Shown here: positions 45,679-57,039 of the stretch, one piece after another | How the letters are laid out: each line of letters begins with the position of its first letter | Numbering within the stretch: position 1 is the stretch's first letter | NCBI RefSeq assembly: GCF_020379485.1 | Contig: NC_063448.1 | Coordinates: 18,623,726-18,687,725, forward strand | DNA: 64,000 bases | Reading direction: 5' to 3' | Source of the DNA: Brassica napus | Taxonomy: Eukaryota > Streptophyta > Magnoliopsida > Brassicales > Brassicaceae | Made by a program: the position numbers and the translations under genes | The notes under the pieces: model-generated | The model's database searches: none | Seen by the model: the letters and a program-made list of their open reading frames with translations, nothing else | Told to the model about the DNA's origin: nothing

Positions 45679-46168
45679 TTACTCATCACCGATTGTGTAC
45701 ACCCGCGGCATGATGGCATGCCTCTTTGCCGCCGGCTGAGGCCCATCGCCCGGACGCTTCCCAGCAGATTGCGCGTCCTTCGGACACTGATTCTTGTAGT
45801 GCCCCGTTTCGCCGTAGTTGTAGCACACATGTTCCCCAGCACCCTTGTTCTGGCTCTTCGGCCTTAGGTCTTCCTCAGGGCAATCACGCACCTTGTGATC
45901 CATACTTCCGCAACGGTGACAAGCTCCCGTAGCAGCACGGCCGACACCAGAGTGCATCTTCCCGCAAGTCAAACACGCACTGCAACCTGTTGCATTCGGC
46001 TTGCTGGAAGAGCCAGCCTTCACCGTCTTTTGATTCTTTCCCGCATGCTTACCAGGATGGACATGCGCCACTGTGCCAAACACCTTGGCTTCCTCACTGA
46101 TTCCAGCTTCCTGTTCTGCGGCCTTTTCCACCAGTTCGGCCACATTATCATAGTTGCGGATCTTACAA
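45679..46168 (-). pseudogene. gag C-terminus of the second gypsy element
   Basis: It reads CKIRNYDNVAELVEKAAEQEAG, then two cysteine clusters (CLTCGKMHSG, CHRCGSMDHKVRDCP) and CYNYGETGHYKNQCP, where the knuckle has Y for its second Cys. It joins foreign sequence at 46168. Confidence 0.82.
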
Positions 46169-47885
46169 TGAGAATTCACTTGATGTTTTATGCTTAATGA
46201 ATGTGAGAGTTGGTTGATTTGAATGTGTGGATGCTTGATGATGAGTATAAGGGCAAAAAGAGTTGAGATAGGCCTAGAGAAGCTAGAGTGTAATAAGAGA
46301 GTGTGCTCATGTTAGATTAGATGCTGAATCGAGTGCTAGTTGTGTTTCTTTTGGCTATGAGCTCCCACCTTCAAACGTCTCTCCCTATGAGTTCTAGAAA
46401 GTTCACTTGTGGATAAGTAAAAGAACAAGTTTGGGGGAGTTGATATCTTGCATATTTTCATTGTCTTATCCATTCACCCATGTGCATTTTTGATCATATA
46501 GACTAGGATTTAGCCATGTTTAGGTTGCATTTTGCATACATGAGTCCTTATCAGGTATTGGAGTACCACATGGAGTTCTTGGAGACATTTGGATGCATTT
46601 GGAGCTCAAAAGAGGTGAAAAAGGTGATCATTGGATGAGCAGTGCATGGGAGTGACCTCACCGGAATGACACCGTGAAGTCGCTGTGACACCCTTTCAGA
46701 GCCACTTAACCGGAGCGACACAGCGAGTTCGCTCGCGTCTCCATCACCCGGAGCGACTTGACCGGAGCGACGCAGCGAGGTCGCTCGCGTCTCCATCACT
46801 CGGAGCGACGTGACCGGAGCGACGCAGTGAGGTCGCTCGCGAGGAGCGACTCAGAGCGACGTCTCGCAGCGACCCCTCCAGGTCGCTCCCGAAGCCTGAA
46901 GCGACCTCTCGGAGCGACTACTAGAGGTCGCTGCGCGACGTCTGATTGCTCGAATTTATTTCTACTCAACGGCCTTTTGGTCATTTTATTATGCACGTTT
47001 TTACTTCTGAAAACCTATGTTTTAAGTACTTTTGGCAGCCACCAGAGAGATTATCTTTTGTTCTAAGAAAAAACCTTTGGAAAGTTCATCTCTTGAATCA
47101 TCTTTGTTCATCTAGTTATTGCAATTCTGTGTTTCCAATTCGTTGTTGTATCCCTCTGTATGATTAATCTGAAATCCTAAATGGTTTTAAGAGGAATCAT
47201 GAAGAGTAGTGAGTAATCACCATTTGAATTCATGGGTTAGGAAGATTAAGGGTGATTAGGTTAGAACTAGGATGTTTTAGAGTAGATCATTCCAAAACCT
47301 TGCTAGTAGAGTAATCATAATGCATCTTCTGAGTTAGCTTCTCAAAAGTTGATCTTTAGGCATTTCCCACCCAAAAGGTGTTCGATGAAATGCCTGAAAC
47401 AACTCTTCTAAGCTTTTAGCATATTTTGCCAAAGACATTTGTTGTTAGAAATGCTAAGATAGCCTTAGACCTGTTAGTAATGATTGCTCCCATATTATTC
47501 AACCGAAGACATTTGTTGTTTGAAATGTGTTAGTAAATGAACATTCATCTAGACATAGAGTTTGTTTAGAATCGTGTCTAAGCTTAAGGTAGATAGTTTG
47601 ATTGTTCGTTTGCCATCTTTAGTTCGAAACTTGATCACCCAAGGTTTAATTCCTATGCCCATGAGTTCTCATTTCCTTAATTAAGAAAGTCAACTCAATT
47701 ACCATTTTTATTATTCTGAAACTGCATTAGTAATAATCATTAGTTTAGAAAACCTTTAAAATCATCGGTTGCACTTAGATTAAGTAAGTACTTGCATTCT
47801 CAGTGCTTGAAATCCCTTAGAATTGGTTCGACAATAATTTATACTACAACATTTGTCTTAGGAGCCTTGAAAACTCCTAATATCA
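46169..47885 (+). mobile_element. Athila-like gypsy element: 3' internal end plus LTR
   Basis: The stretch 46169-46440 is the untranslated tail, ending in a purine tract TTTGGGGGAG. The LTR runs 46441-47885, beginning TGATATCTTGCATATTTTC and ending GGAGCCTTGAAAACTCCTAATATCA. These termini match Athila-group LTRs as I recall them. No coding region remains. It is joined directly to copia pol on the right. Confidence 0.65.
46650..46945. repeat. GAGCGAC-rich array inside the Athila-like LTR
   Basis: Repeated GAGCGAC/GTCGCTC motifs, partly as GAGCGAC(N)GAGGTCGCTCGC units of about 50 bp, form a GC-rich, palindrome-prone block in otherwise AT-rich DNA. Confidence 0.8.
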
Positions 47886-47929
47886 TTTATCTCATCCAAG
47901 AAGGCTGATACACACTCTCTTGACCCTAA

Positions 47930-50900
47930 ACCTATCATTATAGATTCAAGAGCAAGCCATCACATGATTAGTGATAGAAACTTGATGAGTGATGTTCCGC
48001 CTGCCTCAGGGAATGTTCAAATAGCAAATGGTGATAAGATTAAGATAAAAGGGATAGGGAACCTGAGGTTGTTTGATAGGGAATCTACTGCCTTGTAGAT
48101 GCCTCAGTTTACATCAAACTTGCTATCTGTGAGAAAGGCTACTGTTGATCTGAGTTGTCAGGTTGTCTTCAGATCAGATGAGGTTGAATTTCAAGACTTA
48201 AAGACAGGTCAAGTGATTGGAAAGGGGCACGTTCACAATGAACTCTATCATCTTCAGAAGACAGAGATGTCTAGACCATCCACTTCTCAGTGTTTGGCTA
48301 GTACATCCAGCGGGGTTGATAGCACACTATGGCATGCTAGGTTGGGACATCCTCATACAAGAGCCCTAAACTTGATGCTTCCAAGTGTGGTCTTCAAAAA
48401 TGATGATTGTGAAGCTTGCATATTGGGGAAGCGTTGTAGAACAGTCTTCTCACAGTCTAGCACCATCTATGAAAGATGTTTTGACCTAGTTCACTCTGAT
48501 GTATGGACTGCTCCATGTGTGTCTAGAGAGAACCACAAATACTTTGTCACTTTCATTGATGAGAAATCCAAGTACACTTGGGTGACACTGATTCCGTCTA
48601 AGGACAGGGTGTTGGATGCTTTCAAGAATTTCCAGACCCATATCTGCAACCATTTCAATGCCAAGATGAAAATTCTAAGGTCAGATAATGGTGGAGAGTA
48701 TACAAGTCATGCATTCAAGCAATATCTTGCTCAACATGGGATTACTCACCTGACAAGCTGTCCTTACACTCCTCAACAGAATGGAGTTGCTGAGAGAAAG
48801 AACAGACATTTGATGGAGGTAGCAAGATCAGTGTTGTTCCACACCAATGTTGCAAAAAGATTCTGGAGTGATGTTGTGATGTCTGCTACTTATCTGATCA
48901 ATAGAACTCCAACTAAAGTCCTCAACGACATGTCTCCTTTTGAGGTTCTAAATAAGACCAAACCATCTTTGGACCGTTTGCGTGTGTTTGGATGCCTCTG
49001 TTTTGTGATGATACCTGGGGAGCTGAGGAACAAACTTGATGCTAAAAGCTCAAAAGCTATGTTCATTGGTTACTTTCCAACTCAGAAGGGGTATAAGTGC
49101 TATGATCCAGAGTCAAGAAGGGTTCTTGTCTCGAGGGATGTGAAGTTTGCAGAATCTAGAGGCTATTATGATGGAAAGAGTTGGGATGAGCTCAAAGATC
49201 TTTCTCAATCAGCCTCAGATAGAGCAAATAACCTTAGGAGAGTAATGGAGAGCCTGGGAATCAGTATGACCTCTTTACCAAGTGTAGAACCTGTCCCTGA
49301 AAATGTATCATCTACTGCAGCTGATAGTGTTGAGAGCACTCATCCTAATCATGAGGGGGGGGGGCAGTAGAAATGTTGAGCAGTCTACACAAGCTCAACC
49401 TGAAGAGAACTCTGTAGCTCATGATCAAGATGAGATGCCATCAGAATCAGATGTTGAGACTCAAGTAGATGCGCCAAGTGAAGGAAATGAAGCAGAACCT
49501 GAGCAGATACAACTTTTGAGAAGGAGTACAAGGATCAGGAAACCCTCACAGTGGATCAACACAGAAGTTTACTTCAATGCTGAAGCTGTAGCTCACCCAA
49601 TAAGTGCAGTATGCTCCCTTGCTCAATATCCAGAAGATCATCAAGTCTTCATCAGTGAATTGGATCAGGAATACATTACAAGAACATATGAAGAAGCTAT
49701 GCAACACAAGGAGTGGAGAGAATCTGTTGGAGATGAGATGGGAGCCATGATCAAGAATGATACATGGTTTGAGACTGAACTTCCTAAAGGAAAGAAGGCA
49801 GTGACAAGCCGGCTTCTCTACACTATCAAGTATGGAGCCAATGGAAAACCAGAAAGAAAGAAGACAAGACTGGTTGCAAGGGGATATACTCAAGTGTATG
49901 GTGAAGATTATCTAGACACTTTTGCACCAGTGGCCAAGCTTCACACTATAAGGATTCTCTTATCTCTTGCTGTCAACCTTGAGTGGGATTTATGACAGAT
50001 GGATGTGAAGAATGCCTTTCTTCAAGGAGAATTGGAGGATGAAGTCTACATGAGACCACCTCCTGGTCTTGAGAACATGGTGAAGCCAGGAAATGTTCTC
50101 AGATTAAAGAAGGAAATTTATGGCTTGAAGCAATCTCCAAGGGCTTGGTACCATAAGTTGAGCACCACACTCAATGGAAGAGGCTTTGTAAAGTCAGAAG
50201 CTGATCACACCCTCTTTACATTAACTAGTAAGCAAGGTATTGTGGTCATCTTAGTCTATGTGGATGACATCATCATCACTGGTAGCAACAAGGAAGGTAT
50301 TCTCTCAACTAAAACATTTCTTAAAAGTGCCTTTGATATCAAGGATTTGGGAGAGTTGAAGTATTTTCTTGGGATTGAGATCTTCCGCTCTAAAGAGGGG
50401 TTATTCTTATCGCAAAGGAAGTACGTACTTGATATTTTAAAGGAGGCAGGAAACCTTGGGAGTAAAAAGACCAAGACTCCATTAGAAGAAGGATACAAGG
50501 TGCTGAGAGAGGGGGAGTATGGGTCTACACCATTTGGAGATATCAAGAAGTATAGAAGAATGGTGGGCAAGCTCATCTATCTAACCATCACCACACCAGA
50601 TGTGTGTTTTGCTGTGAATCAAGTGAGTCAACACATGGGAGCTCCTAAGGTGCATCATTGGAATATGGTGGAGAGGATCTTAAAGTACCTAAGAGAGGCG
50701 CCTGGCCAAGGAGTATAGATGGCATGTAACAAGAGTACTGAAGTTGTTGGGTATTGTGATGCTGATTGGGCTGGAGACAGAGTAGATAGGAGATCAACTA
50801 CAGGCTATTGCACCTTCATTGGAGGAAACCTGGTCACATGGAAGAGCAAGAAGCAGAAGGTGCTGTCTTGTTCAAGTGCTGAAGCAGAGTATAGAGCAAT

Positions 50901-51219
50901 GAGGAAGCTTACTAGTGAGCTCATTTGGATCAGAAACTTACTAAAAGATTTGGGCATAGAGACAACAACACCAATCACAATGCACTGTGACAATCAGGCG
51001 GCCATACATATAGCATCAAACTCAGTGTTTCATGAGAGGACAAAACACATTGAAGTTAACTGTCACAAGGTGAGACAAGCTGTGGAGCAGAAGATCATTT
51101 TACCCTGCTATACTAAAAGTGAAGATCAGTTAGCTGATATCTTCACCAAGGCAGCAAGCACTAAAGTTTGTGAGTTCATTCATCCAAAATTGGGATTCAT
51201 AGACCTCTCATGTTACTGA
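47930..51219 (+). pseudogene. copia pol remnant
   Basis: The order is protease (IIDSRASHHMISD, with R for the glycine of DSGA), a stop at about 48097, GAG-pre-integrase (LWHARLGHPH), integrase (CEACILGKRC, LVHSDVWTAP, RSDNGGEY, NGVAERKNRH) and RT (MDVKNAFLQGELEDEVYM, VYVDDIIITGS intact). RNase H follows (GYCDADWAGD, SSAEAEYRAM), ending HPKLGFIDLSCY. A G-run at about 49357-49366 shifts the frame, and stops at 49993-49995 and about 50716 break it. Confidence 0.88.
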
Positions 51220-51360
51220 TATCTCCTTCATGAAGTGTTCTACTCTTTCTTTGACTTGGGTTTTCTCCCAAAGGGTTTTACCTAGTTGAGGTTTTAATGA
51301 GAGAATACTTCATGACTTCCAAGCTTGACTTGTTCCATATGGTCAAGCTTGAGGGGGAGT

Positions 51361-51795
51361 GTTGACATGAAGCAGAAGTAAGCTGCCAGACTTGAGAAGT
51401 AAGCTGCCAGACTTGAGAATTAAGCTGCCAGACTTGAGAAGTAAAATGTCAGACTTGAGAATTATGCTAGAGACTTATAAGGTTTTATAAAGCTTTTATA
51501 AGGCTTTATAAGGTTTTATAAGGCTTTATAAGGTTCTTATAAGCTCGAATTTTATTGAAGAGAAGAAGAAGAGAGAAGAATACTGTTGAAGATATTTTAA
51601 AACAATGAATATTTTATTATATTGTGTACTGAGGCAACTTGCCTTTAAATACTTGTACCCAGATCCACAATTAAATCAAGGAAACTATTCTCTCCTGCTC
51701 TCTCTTACATTTTGAGATCTACTTTCTCTCTCTCTATGTTCTTCATGTTCTTCATTTCCCAGAAATAAACTCTCAATAATTTTCTCATTCTAACA
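51361..51795 (+). repeat. 3' LTR of the truncated copia element
   Basis: It begins TGTTGACATGAAGCAG and ends CATTCTAACA. It opens with AAGTAAGCTGCCAGACTTGAG repeats (about 21 bp, several copies) and a TTATAAGG(T/C)TTTATAA repeat at about 51475-51545. Its right edge abuts the RPA-like pseudogene. Confidence 0.75.
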
Positions 51796-51796
51796 A

Positions 51797-53333
51797 GAAA
51801 CACAACTGTTGCACGGAAGGAAAGCGCCGGATTTGTCCAACTTCTGGTTGCATTCGGTGCAAGGCAGACTATCCATTTTGTTGGAGGACCCCAACAGTCC
51901 GAGCTTTACAAAAAAAATCAGCTTCCTGTGTCTTCACGGAGACAACAAAGTTACAATTAGCGGGTGATATTTTTAAAGCCACAAAGACCTAAATAAAAAA
52001 AAAATCATGAGCGTAACCTGCTCATTAGAGTTAGAGATGTATGTGTTTAGATCTCCAATTGACATTTTTACTTTTTTCATCGCTTCCATGGTATCAACAC
52101 ACGGGAAAACCTCTGCTGCTGCACCTCCCAAGCTGCATGAAGCACGTAGGTTTGCCAAAGATTAGTAGACATTTAAATTTGTTTTTAAGCCAAGACAGAA
52201 TGAGTTGTAACCTACTTTTTAACTCTTTGATGGAAGGAGGAATGTTGGTGTCAAAATAAAATTTGGTCACTGGTGTGGAGTTCAGATAGAGGTTACCTGC
52301 AAGATCAAGAGTATTTTGTAGACTATGGTATTAAGTTAAATATATGTATGGAATGAATTGTTGTTACCAAGGTTTTTATTGTATTGACTCCCGTCTACAT
52401 GTTTTTTTTAGTGTAGGTTATCAAAGTACAATATATGTATGGAAAGTGTTGTAGTGAACATGTTTTATACTTAAAATTAAATGACCTTACCTCCAAATAT
52501 TTTTGGATTGACGGTTGTGACCACCATGACAGACTGTGTTTTTTCGCCCGAGTTTAGAAGACCCGTAAACATTAGCGTCGTCCTATAAAGGCAGGTAGAC
52601 GACCACTGTACTGGTATAGTAGATAAAAAAAAGTTATTTCAAAGAATGCGGAGAATATAGATAAGTCTTACAAATATTAATAGGGTAGTTGATGGCTTAC
52701 GGGTCAATGACGATCGGACCAGAAGTCTAGTTCTTCTGGTAGCGTTGTTAAGGTCAGACCCTTGCACAGAGCAAATTTAGCTAACAACAACTGAATGTTT
52801 ATGAATTGTATGACGACTCAGAACCACATATAAATACATGGTGGTGTAATATTATTATGCAAAGAAAATCATAAAAAATTACCGGGGAGTTCAAAGTGTG
52901 TTCGCAAGAGCTTGGAAATATGATTAGTCGTCAGGACTTCATAGTTGTTTGGGGATGAAGAGAATAAAGAAAGGATGATCCGCAATCTTGTACATATTAG
53001 TGCATAGCGCAACTTCAAACCCATCAACGTTGACGATCAAACCTTCACGTAAAGATGGACTGTAGAGTTGGCACGACCAGCTGCGATGAATCCGTGAATC
53101 ACCATTAGGCATAAATAAATAAACTCAAACTTTATTTTAAAAATAGAAAAGACAGAGCTGGAATATAAATTTCTAGAAAGAGTAGAGATGATGATACCTT
53201 TTCATCCAGAAAAACCAGGTGATTCCCATAAATTCACTGTTTTTTTGGTGTTAGTTGAATCCCAAATACGGAGGAGGCGACAAACAATGAATTAAGTAGC
53301 TGATTCGGTAACAGCAGCATCAGAGGAAGCCAT
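51797..53333 (-). pseudogene. Replication protein A 1-like (RPA70-like) pseudogene
   Basis: RPA1-like OB-fold proteins bind single-stranded DNA, and diverged copies are common in Brassicaceae. On the minus strand it starts MASSDAAVTESAT, then reads FIVCRLLRIWDSTNTKK, an IHGFIAAGRAN stretch with (one base shifted) REGLIVNVDGFEVALCTNMYKIAD, VLTTNHISKLLRTHFELPG, and a C-terminal zinc region (CTECNQKLDKSGA, CNSC). A stop after AT, at least two 1-nt losses in homopolymers (near 53240 and 53065), and loss of everything beyond the copia LTR show that it is dead. Exon borders are approximate. Confidence 0.7.
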
Positions 53334-54240
53334 TTTCGAAAGGTTTTTGAGTGAAGAAAAATTTAGAGAGCCTGGTCGTGAAGCTTGATTCCAGTCTCAA
53401 ACCTCTCCTATTTATAGGATTTGCTGTCTTTATCGGTTTAAAACGCATCAAGCTTCGATTGTAAATTAAGGTAGACGGAGCGTTCGTGGGAGTTATTAGC
53501 TTTAATGTAAACCGAAAATTCACTGCTTGGATTAAGGGAGGAACAGTCGAGGGGAGGGTGAGAAAGAGAAGGAGATGAAAAGATACATGAGGTAAAAAAT
53601 TGAGAGGGAGAAAATCATTTTTTTTTAACAATGGCGGATCCATTGATGTTGAGTCATCCAAGATGGAGACCACTTGCGACCTAATTTAACGTAAGCTTTA
53701 AATGCATAGTTTTGTTTAAACTGTAGCATTATATATATGACTAGGGTAAATTTGTCCTACGGGCGGGTCGAATAAATAAACTAATAACACAAATTTATTT
53801 TAACTTCTAAATTTACTTTTACCTAAAAATACCATTAAAGTATATAATTATTTTACAACAATTTTATCTATATATTTTAAAATTCATTTTAGAAATTACT
53901 AACATGTCTAAGACACATATAATTTTTCAAATTACAAAACACTATGAAACATTAGTTATTTTTAAAAACAATTATGTTTGTTATGAACTTTTTACTATAT
54001 ATTTTTTTAATCGTTATTTCTTTGATTTGTGTTATTATATCCATCAATTTTTACGGTTAAAATTGTTTCATATTATGATATTCAACCTTAATTTAGTTGC
54101 GGTTAACTTAATTTCATAATATAATGTTGAATTTTTATGGGCTGTCTTTATTTTGGCAGTGTGAATATTTTGATATGTTTATTTTATTTTGATTATCTAG
54201 TTTGATTTCTACTATTATTGTAGTTGTCAGATTATTTTAA
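53334..54240. other. AT-rich spacer with a possible Helitron terminus
   Basis: At 53740-53775 the sequence CTAGGGTAAATTTGTCC, followed by a GC-rich GGGCGGG stretch, reads on the minus strand like a Helitron 3' end (CTAG after a GC-rich hairpin). The other end was not found. The rest is AT-rich; frames at 53320-53673 (-) and 53904-54119 (+) lack motifs. Confidence 0.35.
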
Positions 54241-55117
54241 ACCATATCAGGTGCACATGTGTTTGTGAGGTAGATGAAGATTAATTGTTCTACTAAAATA
54301 AATCGAGAGCAAATCAAAAGAAGTCCCTCTTGTATGACTAAGTGGAGGACCTCGCTGCTTTGCTTTATCTGGTATCGTTTATGAAAATGGTAAGTATAAT
54401 ATCTTCCATTTTTAACTCATATTCAGTGACTTTTTGACTTGGGGAAAATCATGTTTGCTTTCTTTCACGGTTAAGGCCTACGATAGAAGTATCCCTTCCT
54501 TGAATCTGGTACATATTCATGAAGTTGGACTAATGTAACAATTAGTTGAATTCATATTCGTGAATAATGATGCTCAACTAAATATTTTTCATCTTCAAGT
54601 TAAGAAGCATTACTTCTTTTCAGGTGCCAAATATAATCTACAATCAACATGTTGGGACTGGCGTCTCCTACTTTAAAAATCAAAATTTTGATATACCGAG
54701 TGACACATGTGTTGGTTAAGTGTTTTTATAATGTAAACTAAATGACCATACTTGTTTTGAAGGTGTAACTTTTGAAGGTTGCAGTTGGTACTTCTAGCCT
54801 CAGAACAGTCTGAGAAGTCAATCTTGATCCACCTGTTATACCATCTGCAGCACTTGAGGTTGGTTTCTTATGCTGCAAAAAGGTAGCATGGGCAGGTCGT
54901 ACGGCTCGTTTAACATGCACATGCAATCTTCACGCCAAGAACTTTCTTTGGTAAAATTTTGTTCCTTGGCTGTTGATCCTGAAGACATCCATGATAAAGT
55001 TGAGTATAGAAGTACTGCCTAAATCCCTAGAGAGTTGTTTTTCAATACTTGGAAGACATAAGTTAAATTGTCCTTCATAAAAACAAAAAGAACAAACCTT
55101 TATTTCAAGCGTGGTTA
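54241..55117. other. Gene-like but unidentified fragments
   Basis: Exon-like stretches with possible splice signals occur (for example AATGGTAAGTATAAT at 54387 and TTCTTTTCAGGTGCC at 54620), together with frames such as VPNIIYNQHVGTGVSYF. I do not recognise the family. They may be remains of an RPA-like or Helitron-borne gene. Confidence 0.3.
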
Positions 55118-55609
55118 GAGCTGGGCTACGGGTCGAACCCCCGCAAGAAGAAAATATGAAACCTACACCCGCCCCGCTTAAACCTGCGGGTCTAGACCCG
55201 CGGATAATATTAATAATAATAAAAATTATTAATTTAAATATTTTTATTAAAAATAATAAGAAAATTTAATATTTTAAATATCTTTTATTAAAAATAATAA
55301 TAAAAAGTAATATTTTAAATATTTTTTATTAAAAATCATAATAATCATCTATTTATAATTTAAATTAAATATTTTAAAAAAAATTGTTTAAAAATAATAT
55401 TTTTAGAAAAAAAATCTTTTTATTTTTATTTTTGCGGGTTGGCGGATACCGGCAGTTGAATTTTGGCTGACCCGCACCCGCCCCGCATAAAAAGCACTCG
55501 ACCCACACCGGCACCCGCAAATCAAAATTTTCAAATCACTCGACCCGCACCCGCCTTGCAGCGGGTCAAACGTGGCGGGCCCGCGGATAATGACTCAAAT
55601 TCCCAGCAC
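55118..55609. mobile_element. TIR element, MITE-like, with CCCGC-rich ends
   Basis: The ends GAGCTGGGCTACGGG and, inverted, GTGCTGGGAATTTGAG form a short imperfect TIR. TA flanks both sides (55116-55117 and 55610-55611). Both ends are rich in ACCCGC/GCGGGT motifs and the centre is very AT-rich. No transposase is seen. Confidence 0.5.
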
Positions 55610-56611
55610 TAATTGCAGTCCCTGAATTTGTCAACATGTGTCAACAAAAAACCCTACTCAAATCCAAAGGAGATAGAACTCGTTACTGAACAAATCAGTA
55701 GAAAGTTTAATAGAATGGATCAATGAATCAAAGCAAAACTTTACCACACAAAGTTGTTTCAGGCTCGAGTCAAATCTATAAGTTTAGGATATGTCTTTAA
55801 GACCTACAGAAGTGTTATGTAAATATATACTAATATAGTATACCTTTTGCATTTGATCTTCAAGACAGTGGAAGAAGATGGATTGCTCTGCCGATTCCTC
55901 TTCCTCTAATTGATGAATAAATTGTTTATCTGCTTCATCTCGCCTTACCGGTCACTGAAAGTAAGATGAAGAAGTAGAAATAACACTTAATAACACTGGA
56001 TCAAACAAATATCAAAACAGAGTAACATAAATACATAATTGAGATGAAAAGAGAGAGAGAGAGAGACCAAATATACAAATCTTTTGAATATACAGAGTAT
56101 GCTTTCAAGTCGGCGAGCAGATTGGAAGGCGTTGCCATTCCGGGTGTGTGGATTTGTGAAGATTGTAATGATTGAGAAGAAGAAAGTGATGAACTTCACA
56201 TATTTGAACTCCCTTTTATAGGTGTAGATTCACATCCATTGAGGAGGAGACGTCGTGGGAGGAGAGGGTCAGTGGCGTTAATGGAAACGTTAAATTTGTT
56301 GAGTGAATCCAATCGACAACCGTTACTACTCCGTATCTTCAGTGGTAGTAGATAGAAAATGTTTCAACGTTACGGCGGCGAGGTCAGCCCACCGGAGATG
56401 AAGCAGACGTTAGTTCCCGAGGTTAGTCGGTGTCTTCACCGAGATTAAAAAAGATCGAACGACGCTAGCGGAATCCAACGAAGAGATTCTTCACATCTAG
56501 TCAAGCATCTCAATCTCTCCAACGGTGGAGAACAAAGAATGGGATGAACCCTAAATTCCAGTGAAACACGCGTTGATACTTCATACTTGATAGGCTTAGG
56601 GTATGAGCATG
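55610..56611. other. Unassigned region, possible second RPA-like fragment
   Basis: On the minus strand a start MATPSNLLADLKAY occurs near 56140 and another frame (FIHQLEEEESAEQSIFFH) near 55880. The first resembles the start of RPA-like proteins only loosely. I see no complete gene. Confidence 0.3.
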
Positions 56612-56616
56612 ATTAT

Positions 56617-56971
56617 TGTTGGGGACGGATTTACACCCTCTCAAGGCCCATTAGACATTGAACTAGGTCTATATTACTAGGAAATCCTAGACATATCTTT
56701 CTATAAATAAGAAACTACCTCCTTCTTAGAAAGGATATATTCTCTCATTTTACACATTAAACACTTCGTACAAAGAGTTTATTGATTCTTAGATTTATTT
56801 ACACTTGTAATCATACATGTAATATAATCTTTAATCAATAAATTCTTTTTGATGTTCATTTTCCATTTGATTTCTATGTTGATTTTTCTTTAGCCTCAAG
56901 AATTTAAGAAATCTATTTCTTAAATTCTTTATTGTATGAATCCGACAAACACACCATTTTCGGTTCAAACA
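56617..56971 (+). repeat. 5' LTR of the non-autonomous element
   Basis: 355 bp, TGTTGGGGACGG to GGTTCAAACA, with a TATAAATAAG promoter-like motif near 56703. Confidence 0.92.
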
Positions 56972-57039
56972 GTTGGCGCTAGAAGGAGGGGGCCAAAGAG
57001 AACAATCTTCATAGCATATCAAACTTGGGAAAACCCTAG

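Larger units (their letters stand above)
40509..46168 (-). mobile_element. Second Tekay-like gypsy element, 5'-truncated and decayed
   Basis: A minus-strand copy of the family at 10-22 kb that still has the pol core missing there. In order (minus strand): gag zinc region, protease, RT, RNase H, integrase, chromodomain and the 3' LTR (42138-40509). Homology to gag stops at TTGTAAGATCC (46168), where an Athila-like segment begins; the 5' LTR, PBS and gag N-terminus are gone. Several stops and frameshifts break pol. Confidence 0.88.
47886..51795 (+). mobile_element. Ty1/copia element, 5'-truncated, with 3' LTR
   Basis: It begins inside protease at the Athila junction, so its 5' LTR, PBS and gag are missing. 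The remaining pol is followed by a purine tract CTTGAGGGGGAG (51349-51360) and an LTR at 51361-51795. It differs in sequence and LTR from the copia element at 27-31 kb. Confidence 0.87.
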
